Source: JBDREF01 sp043820045
GTDB lineage: Bacteria; Planctomycetota; Phycisphaerae; Sedimentisphaerales; Anaerobacaceae
Length of the DNA: 16,536 bases
Direction of reading: 5' to 3'
Assembly: GCA_043820045.1 (NCBI GenBank)
Contig: JBDREF010000031.1
Span: 1 to 16,536, forward strand
The notes under the pieces were generated by a model. It saw only the letters and a program-made list of their open reading frames with translations. It had not been told where the DNA came from and searched no databases. The first letter of the stretch is position 1. The number at the start of each line of letters is the position of its first letter. The translations under genes were made by a program, and so were the position numbers. Below, in pieces: positions 6,853 to 13,597 of the stretch.

Positions 6853-8106
6853 ATGAGGAAGAAGAAAGGTTTTACATTGGTTGAGTTGTTGGTCGTGATT
6901 GCGATCATAGCGCTGCTGATGGGTATTCTGATGCCTGCATTGGCCAGGGTCCGGCAGATCGCATTCCGCATGGTCTGCGGCACGAACCTGTCCGGTCTCG
7001 GCAAGGCAATGCTCATCTACAGCAACGATTACGACGACGAATTGCCGCGTTCCGGCGGCAGGAACAGCACCCGGGCTATCACCATTCCCAGTTGGCTTGC
7101 CGCTAACCGCTTTCAGGCCTACTCTTTGGCGGCCGATGGAAGCGGCGGCATGGGAAGTATCGCGTCCTGCTTCTACCTGCTGGTGAAGTATGCCGAGGTT
7201 ACGCCCAAGTCATTTATCTGTAAGGGCGATTCCGGAACCAATGAGTTCAAGCCGGCCGACGAGGGTGCAGGCGACAGAGAACTTATTGATCTGTGGGATT
7301 TCGGCCCCGAGCCCACGAAACATTGCAGCTACTCCTATCACATGCCCTTCGGCTTGTATGCTCTGACGACATCGAGCGAGCCGGGTATGGCGATAGCGGC
7401 CGACAGGAATCCGTTTATCGAAACACCTGCGGCAGAGGCCAAAGACCTCGCTCTGTTCAATCCTACCGGCGGCAGAGAGACTATGAAAATCGGCAATGCC
7501 ATCACCCACCAGGAAGACGGACAGAACGTCCTGTTCCTGGACGGCCACGTCGGATTCGAGAAAGTCTCGTTCTGCGGCATCAACGACGACAACATCTACA
7601 CCTTCTGGGATGGCGGAGACATCAGACGAGGCGGTCTGCCTAATCTGACAAGTGTGCCCGGCGACAGAACAGACTCATTGCTCGTACACGACGGCGCAGG
7701 CACAGGCGGCGGCGGCGGTGGAACCGCACCTCCAAAGGGAAGAGCTTGCTTCACTCCCGAAACCACAGTCTGGACGAATGGACAGCTTGTCCAGATCGCG
7801 AATGCCTCGGGCCAGAGCGTCGAGCAGGTTCAGGAGCACACTGGAACGTTCGTATGCCGTGACATAGTCCTCGAGACCGGAAACACCGTCAGCGTTGTCG
7901 ATGCACACTGCTTCATGCTGGATTCCGGACAGTGGGTTGCGGCACAGGACCTGACGACCAGCCTCAGGCTGAAAACTCTGACCGGCACAGTCGGCATCAA
8001 GAGCATTACAACCAGAAGTTACACCGGCAAGGTTTACAATCTGAAGATTCAGAGTTCCGACCAGTACATGGTAGGCAAAGATAAGGTAGTCGTACGTGAT
8101 TATTGA
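6853..8106 (+). CDS. Prepilin-type protein with C-terminal Hint (hedgehog/intein-type) domain
   Basis: A 417-residue protein in three parts. Residues 1-30 are a type IV prepilin leader: a short basic tip, the cleavage/methylation motif GFTLVE (G6, E11) and a hydrophobic helix to about 30. Residues 31-280 are a pilin-like body of the planctomycete type, with LIYSNDYDDELP, an SYSYHMPFG segment and the NVLFLDGHVGF motif (226-235). After a linker with six glycines (285-290), residues 299-417 look like a Hint domain: nucleophile C299 in ACFTPETTV, VDAH with H352 at the TxxH position, GQWVAAQDL, and a closing VYNLKIQSSDQYMVGKDKVVV. The usual terminal His-Asn is absent (RD-Y-stop) and nothing follows the domain. 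This suggests cleavage or transfer at C299, as in Hedgehog Hog domains, rather than intein splicing; whether it is active is unknown. ATG at 6853 is supported by AAGGAG at 6841-6846. The gene stands alone, with its own promoter, long leader and terminator. Confidence 0.85.
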   Translation: MRKKKGFTLVELLVVIAIIALLMGILMPALARVRQIAFRMVCGTNLSGLGKAMLIYSNDYDDELPRSGGRNSTRAITIPSWLAANRFQAYSLAADGSGGMGSIASCFYLLVKYAEVTPKSFICKGDSGTNEFKPADEGAGDRELIDLWDFGPEPTKHCSYSYHMPFGLYALTTSSEPGMAIAADRNPFIETPAAEAKDLALFNPTGGRETMKIGNAITHQEDGQNVLFLDGHVGFEKVSFCGINDDNIYTFWDGGDIRRGGLPNLTSVPGDRTDSLLVHDGAGTGGGGGGTAPPKGRACFTPETTVWTNGQLVQIANASGQSVEQVQEHTGTFVCRDIVLETGNTVSVVDAHCFMLDSGQWVAAQDLTTSLRLKTLTGTVGIKSITTRSYTGKVYNLKIQSSDQYMVGKDKVVVRDY

Positions 8107-8201
8107 TGCGGTGCTTCACGGCTGTTCGATCCGCTTAGGGAACGCCGTGTAGGTCCCGTAGCCTGGTTACGTAGGGATTATCTTTGCTTCGGTTGTCTAT
8201 T

Positions 8202-8240
8202 AGGCGGCCTTATGCGATTGAGCATAGGGTCGCCTTTCTT
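8202..8240 (+). terminator. Strong intrinsic terminator after the prepilin-Hint gene
   Basis: A 14-pair stem (8202-8215 with 8222-8235, two G-U pairs) with a six-base loop, followed by TTTCTT. A second imperfect stem lies just upstream at 8117-8127 / 8140-8149 (10 pairs, one bulge) but lacks a T-run. Confidence 0.85.
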
Positions 8241-8281
8241 ATTGGTTTGCGTCCGACGGGGCGTTCGTTCGGGCCGCATTC

Positions 8282-8310
8282 TTGCAAAATCGACTTATCC
8301 TTGCTATCAT
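8282..8310 (+). promoter_or_regulatory. Promoter of smpB, placed for a leaderless transcript
   Basis: TTGCAA at 8282-8287, a 17-base spacer ending in an extended -10 TGC, then TATCAT at 8305-8310. The usual start point 6-8 bases downstream falls at 8316-8318, on or next to the A of the ATG at 8318. No Shine-Dalgarno sequence is present. Confidence 0.6.
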
Positions 8311-8317
8311 AATACGA

Positions 8318-8809
8318 ATGGCAGCAAAATCGCGTAAGGACAAGAACAAAAACGAAGCCGGCCCGGTTGCGGTCAACAAGAAGGCCTACCGAAACTTCGA
8401 ACTTCTCGACAAGTTCGAGGCCGGCCTTGAGTTGTTGGGCAGCGAGGTCAAGTCGCTGCGGGGCGCCGCCGCCGACTTGAGCGGTTCGTACGCACGGGTC
8501 GAAGACGAGCAGTGCTGGCTTGTCGGTGCGGGGATAGCCCAATACGAGCAGGCCGGAAGCCGCCAGCACGAGCCGACCAGAAAAAGAAAACTGCTGCTGC
8601 ACAGGGCCGAAATCCACAGGCTCAGAGTCAAGCTCGAACAGCGAGGTTTCACCCTCGTGCCTCTGCGGATTTATTTCAACGCAAGGGGCCTGGCAAAGAT
8701 CGAACTGGCTCTGGCCAAAGGCAAAAGGCAATACGATAAGAGGCAGTCGATCGCCGACCGCGATCAAAAGCGCGAAGTTGACAGGAATATGAAGAAATAT
8801 CGACGATAA
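8318..8809 (+). CDS. smpB: SsrA-binding protein SmpB
   Basis: A 163-residue RNA-binding protein that partners tmRNA (SsrA) in trans-translation to release stalled ribosomes and tag incomplete proteins. Family features: NKKAYRNFELLDKFEAGLELLGSEVKSLRG (20-49), the SYARVEDEQCWLVGAGIAQYE strand region, HEPTRKRKLLLH (84-95), GFTLVPLRIYF (110-120), GLAKIELALAKGKRQYDKRQ (124-143), and the basic C-terminal tail ending KKYRR that reaches the decoding centre. Length is typical. ATG at 8318 fits the family; the in-frame upstream extension is not conserved in character and overlaps the promoter. It is the first gene of an operon with the DUF1844 gene and trpC. No ssrA gene is in this window. Confidence 0.96.
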   Translation: MAAKSRKDKNKNEAGPVAVNKKAYRNFELLDKFEAGLELLGSEVKSLRGAAADLSGSYARVEDEQCWLVGAGIAQYEQAGSRQHEPTRKRKLLLHRAEIHRLRVKLEQRGFTLVPLRIYFNARGLAKIELALAKGKRQYDKRQSIADRDQKREVDRNMKKYRR

Positions 8810-8839
8810 CAAGTACTGGTTTTACGGGGAACCCTGACC

Positions 8840-9232
8840 ATGGCCGAGGAAGAAAAGAACAAAGAGAAAAAGATCATAGTCGATGAGGACTGGAAACACG
8901 AAGCTCAGAGAGAGAAAGAAATGTTAGCCGCACAGGAGGGAGCCGAAAAGGAAAAGGACAAGGACGAAGACGGGCCCCGCGGGCCGCTGCCGCAAGGCAA
9001 TTTTGCCGCGCTGGTAAGTATGCTCACAACGCAGGCGATGTTTTCCCTGGGTCTGCTCCAGATAAAGGGTCAGGAGAAGAGGGACCCGAACCTGGAGTTG
9101 GCGAAATACAATATCGATATGCTGGAGACCCTTGAAGAGAAAACAAAAGGTAACTTGACTAAAGAGGAAGAAACGGTTCTGGCAAATACCCTCGACGAGC
9201 TTCGTATGGGCTATGTTCAAGTTGCAGGATAG
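8840..9232 (+). CDS. DUF1844 domain protein
   Basis: A 130-residue protein of unknown function. The N-terminal 50 residues are highly charged and low in complexity (Lys/Glu/Asp), probably flexible. The C-terminal part from about residue 54 matches the DUF1844 pattern: NFAALVSMLTTQAMFSLGLLQ, then AKYNIDMLETLEEKTKGNLT, then a closing TLDELRMGYVQV. The family is small, mostly helical and widespread in Planctomycetota, Acidobacteriota and Deltaproteobacteria; no biochemical role is established that I know of. It begins 30 bases after smpB and ends 6 bases before trpC, so the three are almost certainly one transcript. The Shine-Dalgarno sequence is weak. Confidence 0.85.
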   Translation: MAEEEKNKEKKIIVDEDWKHEAQREKEMLAAQEGAEKEKDKDEDGPRGPLPQGNFAALVSMLTTQAMFSLGLLQIKGQEKRDPNLELAKYNIDMLETLEEKTKGNLTKEEETVLANTLDELRMGYVQVAG

Positions 9233-9238
9233 AGAAGA

Positions 9239-10042
9239 TTGGCGAATATATTAGATAAAATAGTAGCCGACAAAAGGGCCGAAGTACGCTGCCGACAATC
9301 ACAGAGAAGTCTCGAGCAGCTCAAAGAACAGGTTCAGGGTCTGCCGAAGTGCCGGAATTTCCACAAGGCCGTCACCAAGCGCAACAGTCGCGGCATAAAT
9401 GTCATTGCCGAAGTCAAAAAGGCCTCGCCGTCGGCCGGGCTGATTCGAGAGGATTTCGACCCGGTGGCGATCGCGCAAACCTATGAGAAGTGCGGCGCCG
9501 ACGCAATCAGCGTTCTGACCGACGAGAAGTACTTTCAGGGCCGGCTTGAATACATTGCTGCGGTGCGCAATGCGGTGGCGCTGCCGGTCATGCGCAAGGA
9601 TTTCATCATCGACATCTGGCAGGTTTACGAATCGCGGGCCGCCGGCGCCGATGCCATACTGCTGATAGCCGAAGCCGTAAAGCCCGGCGAGCTGATGGAC
9701 CTGATGATTGCCGCTGCCGAGCTGACCCTGACCGTGCTCTTGGAAGTCCATCACGCCGATACCCTGCTGTTGGTTCGCAGCCTGATCGGTTTTCCGAAAA
9801 AAGGGTACAGCGTGTTGGGAATAAATAACCGCAACCTGACGACCATGGAGGTCGATTTGAATACGACCAGCCGATTGGCGGGGCTGCTCGATAACAGCGA
9901 CGGGCTGGTCGCAGAGAGCGGAATAAAAACGCGGGCCGACGTCGAGAAGCTAAAGAGTATCGGTGTGCGAGCAGTCCTCATCGGCCAGACGCTGTGTGCA
10001 CATCCCGACATTGAAGAGAAATTCACAGAACTGTTCGGCTGA
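9239..10042 (+). CDS. trpC: Indole-3-glycerol-phosphate synthase
   Basis: Converts 1-(2-carboxyphenylamino)-1-deoxyribulose 5-phosphate to indole-3-glycerol phosphate, the fourth step of tryptophan synthesis from chorismate. It is a single-domain TIM barrel of 267 residues, not fused to TrpF. Catalytic and binding residues, by family position: E58 and K60 (IAEVKKASPSAG), K120 (VMRKDFIID), E169 (LLEVH), N196 (GINNRNL), and E226-S227 (VAESGI). All are present. The start is a TTG at 9239, read as MANILDKIV, the usual opening of the family; no better ATG exists and a purine-rich AGAGAAGA precedes it. It lies 6 bases after the DUF1844 gene. No other trp genes are nearby. It converges on the HEPN gene, and I see no terminator in the 23-base gap. 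Confidence 0.95.
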   Translation: MANILDKIVADKRAEVRCRQSQRSLEQLKEQVQGLPKCRNFHKAVTKRNSRGINVIAEVKKASPSAGLIREDFDPVAIAQTYEKCGADAISVLTDEKYFQGRLEYIAAVRNAVALPVMRKDFIIDIWQVYESRAAGADAILLIAEAVKPGELMDLMIAAAELTLTVLLEVHHADTLLLVRSLIGFPKKGYSVLGINNRNLTTMEVDLNTTSRLAGLLDNSDGLVAESGIKTRADVEKLKSIGVRAVLIGQTLCAHPDIEEKFTELFG

Positions 10043-10065
10043 TCTTGGCAAAGTGAGAGATCGCC

Positions 10066-10488
10066 CTATGCGCCCTCGGTGCTCTCCGTTATTCTGGAAA
10101 GGTCTCCACTAATCGCTTGGCGAAGGGTCCGCGCGATGCGGAAAGCGTCCTCCGCTTCACTGCGGCTGATAATCTCCCAGTCGCCCGGATACCTGGACTC
10201 CACCGCATAACGGTTCAAGATGGCCAAGCCCTCTTCCGACAAGGCGGGCCTGTTGTCCGAGGCAAGCCGATGGTACAACTCCATGAGGTCATGGCTCCTG
10301 GGGACCGCCAGAGAATGACAGATCAACAGTGCCTTTAGGTACTTCTCGATGCACTGCTGACTGTGAAAACAGACCGTGCTCACAGGACAATCTTCCTCCA
10401 ACGTGAGAGTGTACTCTGCATTCTTGTAGTCTTCCTCAGCCTTCTCGACCCATTGACTTATCAGATGAAGCTGCTCAGGCCGCACCAT
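10066..10488 (-). CDS. HEPN domain protein (partner of the downstream-side MNT gene)
   Basis: A 140-residue, all-helical HEPN protein. Family features: an N-terminal helix VEKAEEDYKNAEYTL, CFHSQQCIEKYLKALL (40-55), AVPRSHDLMELYHRL (61-75), and SRYPGDWEIISRSEAEDAFRIA (98-119). HEPN proteins paired with MNT nucleotidyltransferases are often RNase toxins held inactive by the partner. Here the classic RX4-6H catalytic motif is not obvious; the only Arg/His cluster is R64-S-H66. It may therefore act differently, or be a nucleotide-binding subunit. Its ATG overlaps the end of the MNT gene by 14 bases and has AAGGTG 7 bases upstream, so the pair is translationally coupled. It is the last gene of the glnS operon. 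Confidence 0.85.
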   Translation of the reverse strand: MVRPEQLHLISQWVEKAEEDYKNAEYTLTLEEDCPVSTVCFHSQQCIEKYLKALLICHSLAVPRSHDLMELYHRLASDNRPALSEEGLAILNRYAVESRYPGDWEIISRSEAEDAFRIARTLRQAISGDLSRITESTEGA

Positions 10489-10804
10489 AGAGCACCTTAC
10501 CTTCCCGGACGGCCGGATACAGGATATGGCCTGCTACGTCTCGATATTTCTCAAATTCCTCCGGCGTTACCACGATCAAGTCCAAGGGAAAAGTCCGCTC
10601 GGACAGCGCCAGATCGATCTCCACGGCCTGCCTGCGTTTGGAACCCTCGACATCCATCACCACGAGCAGGTCCACGTCACTATCCGGTCCGACCCCACCA
10701 CGAGCATGCGAACCGAACAGAATGATCTTGGCGGGGTGGAATTGCTCCACGATTCTTTTAATGGCGTCGTCGATATTGGTCACAGGAATTTTGCGATCTG
10801 TCAT
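10475..10804 (-). CDS. MNT-type nucleotidyltransferase (antitoxin-like), downstream of glnS
   Basis: A minimal nucleotidyltransferase of 109 residues. The active site is complete: G31-S32, ten residues, D43-x-D45 (GSHARG...DSDVDLLVV), and a third carboxylate at D75 (FPLDLIVV). In MNT/HEPN modules of the MntA/HepT kind this protein transfers AMP to the HEPN partner and neutralises it; that function is inferred from family and gene order. ATG at 10804 is chosen because AAGGAG at 10813-10818 lies 8 bases upstream; an in-frame ATG at 10861 would start inside glnS. It starts 23 bases after the glnS stop and overlaps the HEPN gene by 14 bases. Confidence 0.88.
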   Translation of the reverse strand: MTDRKIPVTNIDDAIKRIVEQFHPAKIILFGSHARGGVGPDSDVDLLVVMDVEGSKRRQAVEIDLALSERTFPLDLIVVTPEEFEKYRDVAGHILYPAVREGKVLYGAA

Positions 10805-10812
10805 GGACGTTG

Positions 10813-10818
10813 CTCCTT
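10813..10818 (-). promoter_or_regulatory. Ribosome binding site fixing the MNT start after glnS
   Basis: AAGGAG on the minus strand, 8 bases before the ATG at 10804. Confidence 0.75.
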
Positions 10819-10827
10819 CATCACCTA

Positions 10828-12540
10828 TCACTCCACTTGCGTCTTCTGAATTTTGGCCCATGTGTCACGCAATGTTGCAGTCCGGTTGAACAACAGTTTT
10901 TCGCTACTGCTGTCCTTGTCGATACAGAAGTAACCCAGCCGCTCGAACTGATACCGGCTCATGGGCTTGGCCTTTGCCACAGACGGCTCGACCCGGCACG
11001 AGGCCAGTACCTCCAGCGAGTTCGGGTTCAGGTTGGATTTGAAATCCCGGCCCTCGGCAACATCGTCTGGATTTTCCTTCGTGAACAGATGGTCGTACAG
11101 TCTGACCTCGACTTCGAGCGCGTGAGCAGCCGAGACCCAGTGCAGCGTTGACTTGACCTTGCGTCCATCCGGAGCGTCGCCGCCCCTGGTGGCGGGATCG
11201 TAGGTGCAGTGCAGCTCCATTATCTCGCCGTCGGTGTTCTTGACAACATCGGTGCAGGTGACAAAATAGGCATATCGCAGCCGGACTTCCCGGCCCGGCG
11301 CCAGGCGGAAGAACTTCTTCGGCGGCTCTTCCATGAAATCTTCCCGCTCGATGTAAAGCTCGCGCGAGAACGGAACCTTCCGCGTGCCGGCCTCGGGGTC
11401 TTCGGGATTGTTGATTGCGTCAAGCTGCTCGACCTGGCCGGCCGGATAGTTGTCGATGACCACTTTGAGCGGGCGAAGTACGGCCATCACACGCGGCGAT
11501 GTCCTGTTCAGGTCTTCCCTTAGGCAGTGTTCCAGCAGCGCGATATCGACGGTGCTGTTGAACTTGTTGACGCCTATTCGCTTACAGAATTCCCGAATCG
11601 CCGCCGGCGAAAAGCCCCGCCGTCGCAGACCGGATATTGTCGGCATTCTCGGGTCGTCCCAGCCGTTCACGAGCCTCTCCTGCACCAATTGCAGCAGCCT
11701 TCGCTTGCTCATCACGGTGTAGGTCAGATTCAGCCGGGCGAACTCGATCTGCTGCGGATGGTAAACACACAGCTCGTCGAGGAACCAGTCGTACAAGGGG
11801 CGATGGTTCTCGAATTCCAGCGTGCAGATAGAATGTGTGATCCGTTCGACGGAGTCTTCGAGTCCGTGGGCCCAGTCGTACATCGGATAGATGCACCATT
11901 TCTCGCCGGTGCGGTGGTGCGCCGCGTGCACGATGCGGTACATGACCGGGTCGCGCATGTTAACGTTGGCATGCGACATGTCGATCTTCGCCCGGAGCGT
12001 GCGCGACCCGTCGGGGAATTCCCCCGCCTTCATTCGCTCGAACAGATCCAGGTTCTCCTCGACCGAACGGTTGCGATAAGGGCTGTCCGTGCCCGGCGAG
12101 GTCAACGTGCCGCGGTACTGCCTTGTCTGCTCGGCGGTAAGATCGCAAACGTAGGCTTTGCCCTTCCTGATGAGCTGCACAGCGTATTCGTACATCTGCT
12201 CGAAATAGTCCGACCCGTAATACAGGTGCTCGCCCCAGTCCCAGCCTAACCAGCGAACGTCTTCGATTATGGAGTTGACGTACTCCTGCTCCTCCTTTTC
12301 CGGATTGGTATCGTCGAATCGCAGGTGGCATCGACCGCCGAACTCCGCCGCAATGCCGAAATTCAGACAGATACTCTTGGCGTGCCCGATGTGGAGATAC
12401 CCGTTCGGCTCCGGCGGAAATCGAGTCACAACCCGCCCGTCCCATTTATTATTTTTGGTGTCTTCGGTGACGATCTGCCGAACAAAATCGAGGCCTTTTG
12501 AGCCCGCCTGAGCGTTATCTTGTTTGCCATTTTCAGTCAT
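10828..12540 (-). CDS. glnS: Glutaminyl-tRNA synthetase
   Basis: Class I synthetase that charges tRNA-Gln with glutamine in the cytoplasm. The 570-residue protein is close to the usual length of about 550. The catalytic domain (about 34-340) holds the HIGH motif (H50-IGH53 in PPEPNGYLHIGHAKSICLNFG), RFDDTNPEKE, RNRSVEENL, PMYDWAHGLEDSVERITHS, and the KMSKS-like MSKR at 277-280, the form usual in GlnRS. The C-terminal beta-barrel anticodon-binding region runs from about 350 with LYIEREDF, then LRYAYFVTCTD, and ends with FNRTATLRDTWAK. Its presence implies direct glutaminylation of tRNA-Gln. The ATG at 12540 overlaps the end of the truncated HEPN gene by 8 bases, and the nearest ribosome binding site is a poor GAAGG far upstream. 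Transcription probably comes from the promoter at 13058-13085, so glnS would be in one operon with two MNT/HEPN pairs. Confidence 0.97.
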   Translation of the reverse strand: MTENGKQDNAQAGSKGLDFVRQIVTEDTKNNKWDGRVVTRFPPEPNGYLHIGHAKSICLNFGIAAEFGGRCHLRFDDTNPEKEEQEYVNSIIEDVRWLGWDWGEHLYYGSDYFEQMYEYAVQLIRKGKAYVCDLTAEQTRQYRGTLTSPGTDSPYRNRSVEENLDLFERMKAGEFPDGSRTLRAKIDMSHANVNMRDPVMYRIVHAAHHRTGEKWCIYPMYDWAHGLEDSVERITHSICTLEFENHRPLYDWFLDELCVYHPQQIEFARLNLTYTVMSKRRLLQLVQERLVNGWDDPRMPTISGLRRRGFSPAAIREFCKRIGVNKFNSTVDIALLEHCLREDLNRTSPRVMAVLRPLKVVIDNYPAGQVEQLDAINNPEDPEAGTRKVPFSRELYIEREDFMEEPPKKFFRLAPGREVRLRYAYFVTCTDVVKNTDGEIMELHCTYDPATRGGDAPDGRKVKSTLHWVSAAHALEVEVRLYDHLFTKENPDDVAEGRDFKSNLNPNSLEVLASCRVEPSVAKAKPMSRYQFERLGYFCIDKDSSSEKLLFNRTATLRDTWAKIQKTQVE

Positions 12541-12706
12541 CTTGTTTCAGCCAACCTTCACCTATAATCTCAAGATTACGGACGACAGCGTCAAAGGTTT
12601 TCTCGTCCCCCACCAGATCTGCTTGAGTCAAGCCGGAAGTGAATCGCAGGATCTTGGCGCAGCTTTCGGCGATGTCCCGCAAATACATTGTCTCGTCACG
12701 CGACAT
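12533..12706 (-). pseudogene. Truncated HepT/DUF86-type HEPN gene
   Basis: A 57-codon reading frame that matches only the N-terminal half of HepT-like (DUF86) HEPN proteins: MSRDETMYLRDIAE, a helix with ILRFTSGL, then DEKTFDAVVRNLEIIGE. Family members continue for about 60 more residues containing the RX4-6H RNase motif. Here the frame ends nine residues after the conserved LEIIGE, inside the start of glnS, and the second half is found in no frame downstream. The ATG at 12706 overlaps the upstream MNT gene by 11 bases, the normal coupled arrangement. It was therefore probably a functional pair before a deletion joined it to glnS. The remnant cannot be an RNase; it might be a harmless leftover or still bind the partner. 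Confidence 0.75.
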
Positions 12707-12989
12707 CAATAAGCTCCTGATCAATCGCCCGGCGAACCTGCGGGCGGAGGGCTTTGTCCGTGACCAGGTCCACTCCCGTGCCCAGTAGTTCTTCCAGATA
12801 GAACTTCAGATCCATAAACAGGTCAAAACTCCCCTTACAGTCAAATACCACCAGCACATCGACGTCGCTATCGTCTGTTGCCTCATTGCGGGCCGTCGAG
12901 CCGAAGATTGAAAGGGCCTTAACGCGAAACCGATGTTTGATTTCTCCCATACGGCCTGCAAGTCTTGTTAGGACCGCGTTCTTGTCCAC
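12696..12989 (-). CDS. MNT-type nucleotidyltransferase (MntA-like), upstream of glnS
   Basis: A minimal nucleotidyltransferase of 97 residues with a complete active site: G30-S31, ten residues, D42-x-D44 (FGSTARNEATDDSDVDVLVVF), and D74 (GTGVDLVTD) as third carboxylate. It is the antitoxin-type partner of a HepT-like HEPN RNase, which in MntA/HepT systems it inactivates by AMP transfer; this is inferred from family. The start is taken as GTG at 12989 because GAGGAG at 12997-13002 lies 7 bases upstream. The in-frame ATG at 13085 would start within the promoter. The stop codon overlaps the HEPN remnant start (GATGTCGCGTGA). With its toxin truncated, the protein may have lost its natural target. 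Confidence 0.85.
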   Translation of the reverse strand: MDKNAVLTRLAGRMGEIKHRFRVKALSIFGSTARNEATDDSDVDVLVVFDCKGSFDLFMDLKFYLEELLGTGVDLVTDKALRPQVRRAIDQELIDVA

Positions 12990-12996
12990 GACAGAT

Positions 12997-13002
12997 CTCC
13001 TC
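12997..13002 (-). promoter_or_regulatory. Ribosome binding site supporting a GTG start
   Basis: GAGGAG on the minus strand, 7 bases before the GTG at 12989. No ATG within reach has a comparable site. Confidence 0.7.
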
Positions 13003-13057
13003 GATAACCGGCTAACAACAGGGTACTTTTGCACCCCGAACGAAAAACTACATCCCA

Positions 13058-13085
13058 AGTATATTGCATTTGGTGCGGATATCAA
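13058..13085 (-). promoter_or_regulatory. Promoter of the MNT/HEPN-glnS-MNT/HEPN operon
   Basis: On the minus strand: TTGATA (13080-13085), a 16-base spacer, then TATACT (13058-13063). The predicted start is near 13051, about 60 bases before the GTG at 12989. It is the best promoter I can see for all five downstream genes. Confidence 0.6.
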
Positions 13086-13108
13086 GGGAACGTGCGGGAA
13101 TATCCTGT

Positions 13109-13597
13109 TTACTCTTCTCTTTCGTCGGTCTGCCTGGCCGGTCTGAAGCAGACGAATGAAGTGAGGATAAGGGCGACGCCGCAGACCAGCAGCGCCGTTC
13201 TCCGCCGGGGTTCACTGCAGCGGCTGAGCCACTCGGGCATTGCCGAGGCGCCGGATTGCCTGCTCGATTCTTCAATCAGGGCTTTGCGGGCGGCTGCCAG
13301 TTGCTCGGCGGTGGCTCTCGGGTAAATGGCGTTCGCATCCTGATGCCTTGGCCCGAGTGTGGCCGGGGCAAGGCGTCTTATAAGATTGGGGTCTTCTTCC
13401 AGCCTCTCGAGCAGCGCATCGTAGTCGGCGTTCAGAGATTCGAGCCGGTCCAAAGATTTCTGGGCATCCTGCATCAGCTCTTTGTTCCTATAATACTGCA
13501 CCAGATCGTCACAGAGTATCGAACTGCTCAGCGCCGTTGCACCGACGCTGAAGAACAGAACAAAAAAAAGGACCCGGCTGACGTTTCGTTTCTGCAT
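13109..13597 (-). CDS. Unknown protein with two membrane segments and a coiled coil
   Basis: I do not recognise this 162-residue protein. Seen in it: an N-terminal hydrophobic segment (about 8-26) after a basic tip, a likely coiled coil (about 30-68, rich in Leu/Asp/Glu with LMQDAQKSLDRLESLNADYD), a conserved-looking NLIRRLAPATLG (71-82), and a second hydrophobic segment (about 134-151) followed by a charged tail. The predicted topology has both ends in the cytoplasm and about 105 residues outside. The N-terminal half resembles in layout, not in sequence, division proteins such as FtsB/FtsL; no function should be taken from that. It ends just upstream of the glnS operon promoter and is divergent from the sigma gene at 13844. 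The Shine-Dalgarno sequence is weak. Confidence 0.65.
   Translation of the reverse strand: MQKRNVSRVLFFVLFFSVGATALSSSILCDDLVQYYRNKELMQDAQKSLDRLESLNADYDALLERLEEDPNLIRRLAPATLGPRHQDANAIYPRATAEQLAAARKALIEESSRQSGASAMPEWLSRCSEPRRRTALLVCGVALILTSFVCFRPARQTDEREE

Noticed and set aside
11527..12249. Open reading frame of 240 codons on the + strand opposite glnS
   Set aside because: It lies entirely antisense to glnS, has no family motifs, and its composition is that of a complementary shadow of a GC-rich gene.
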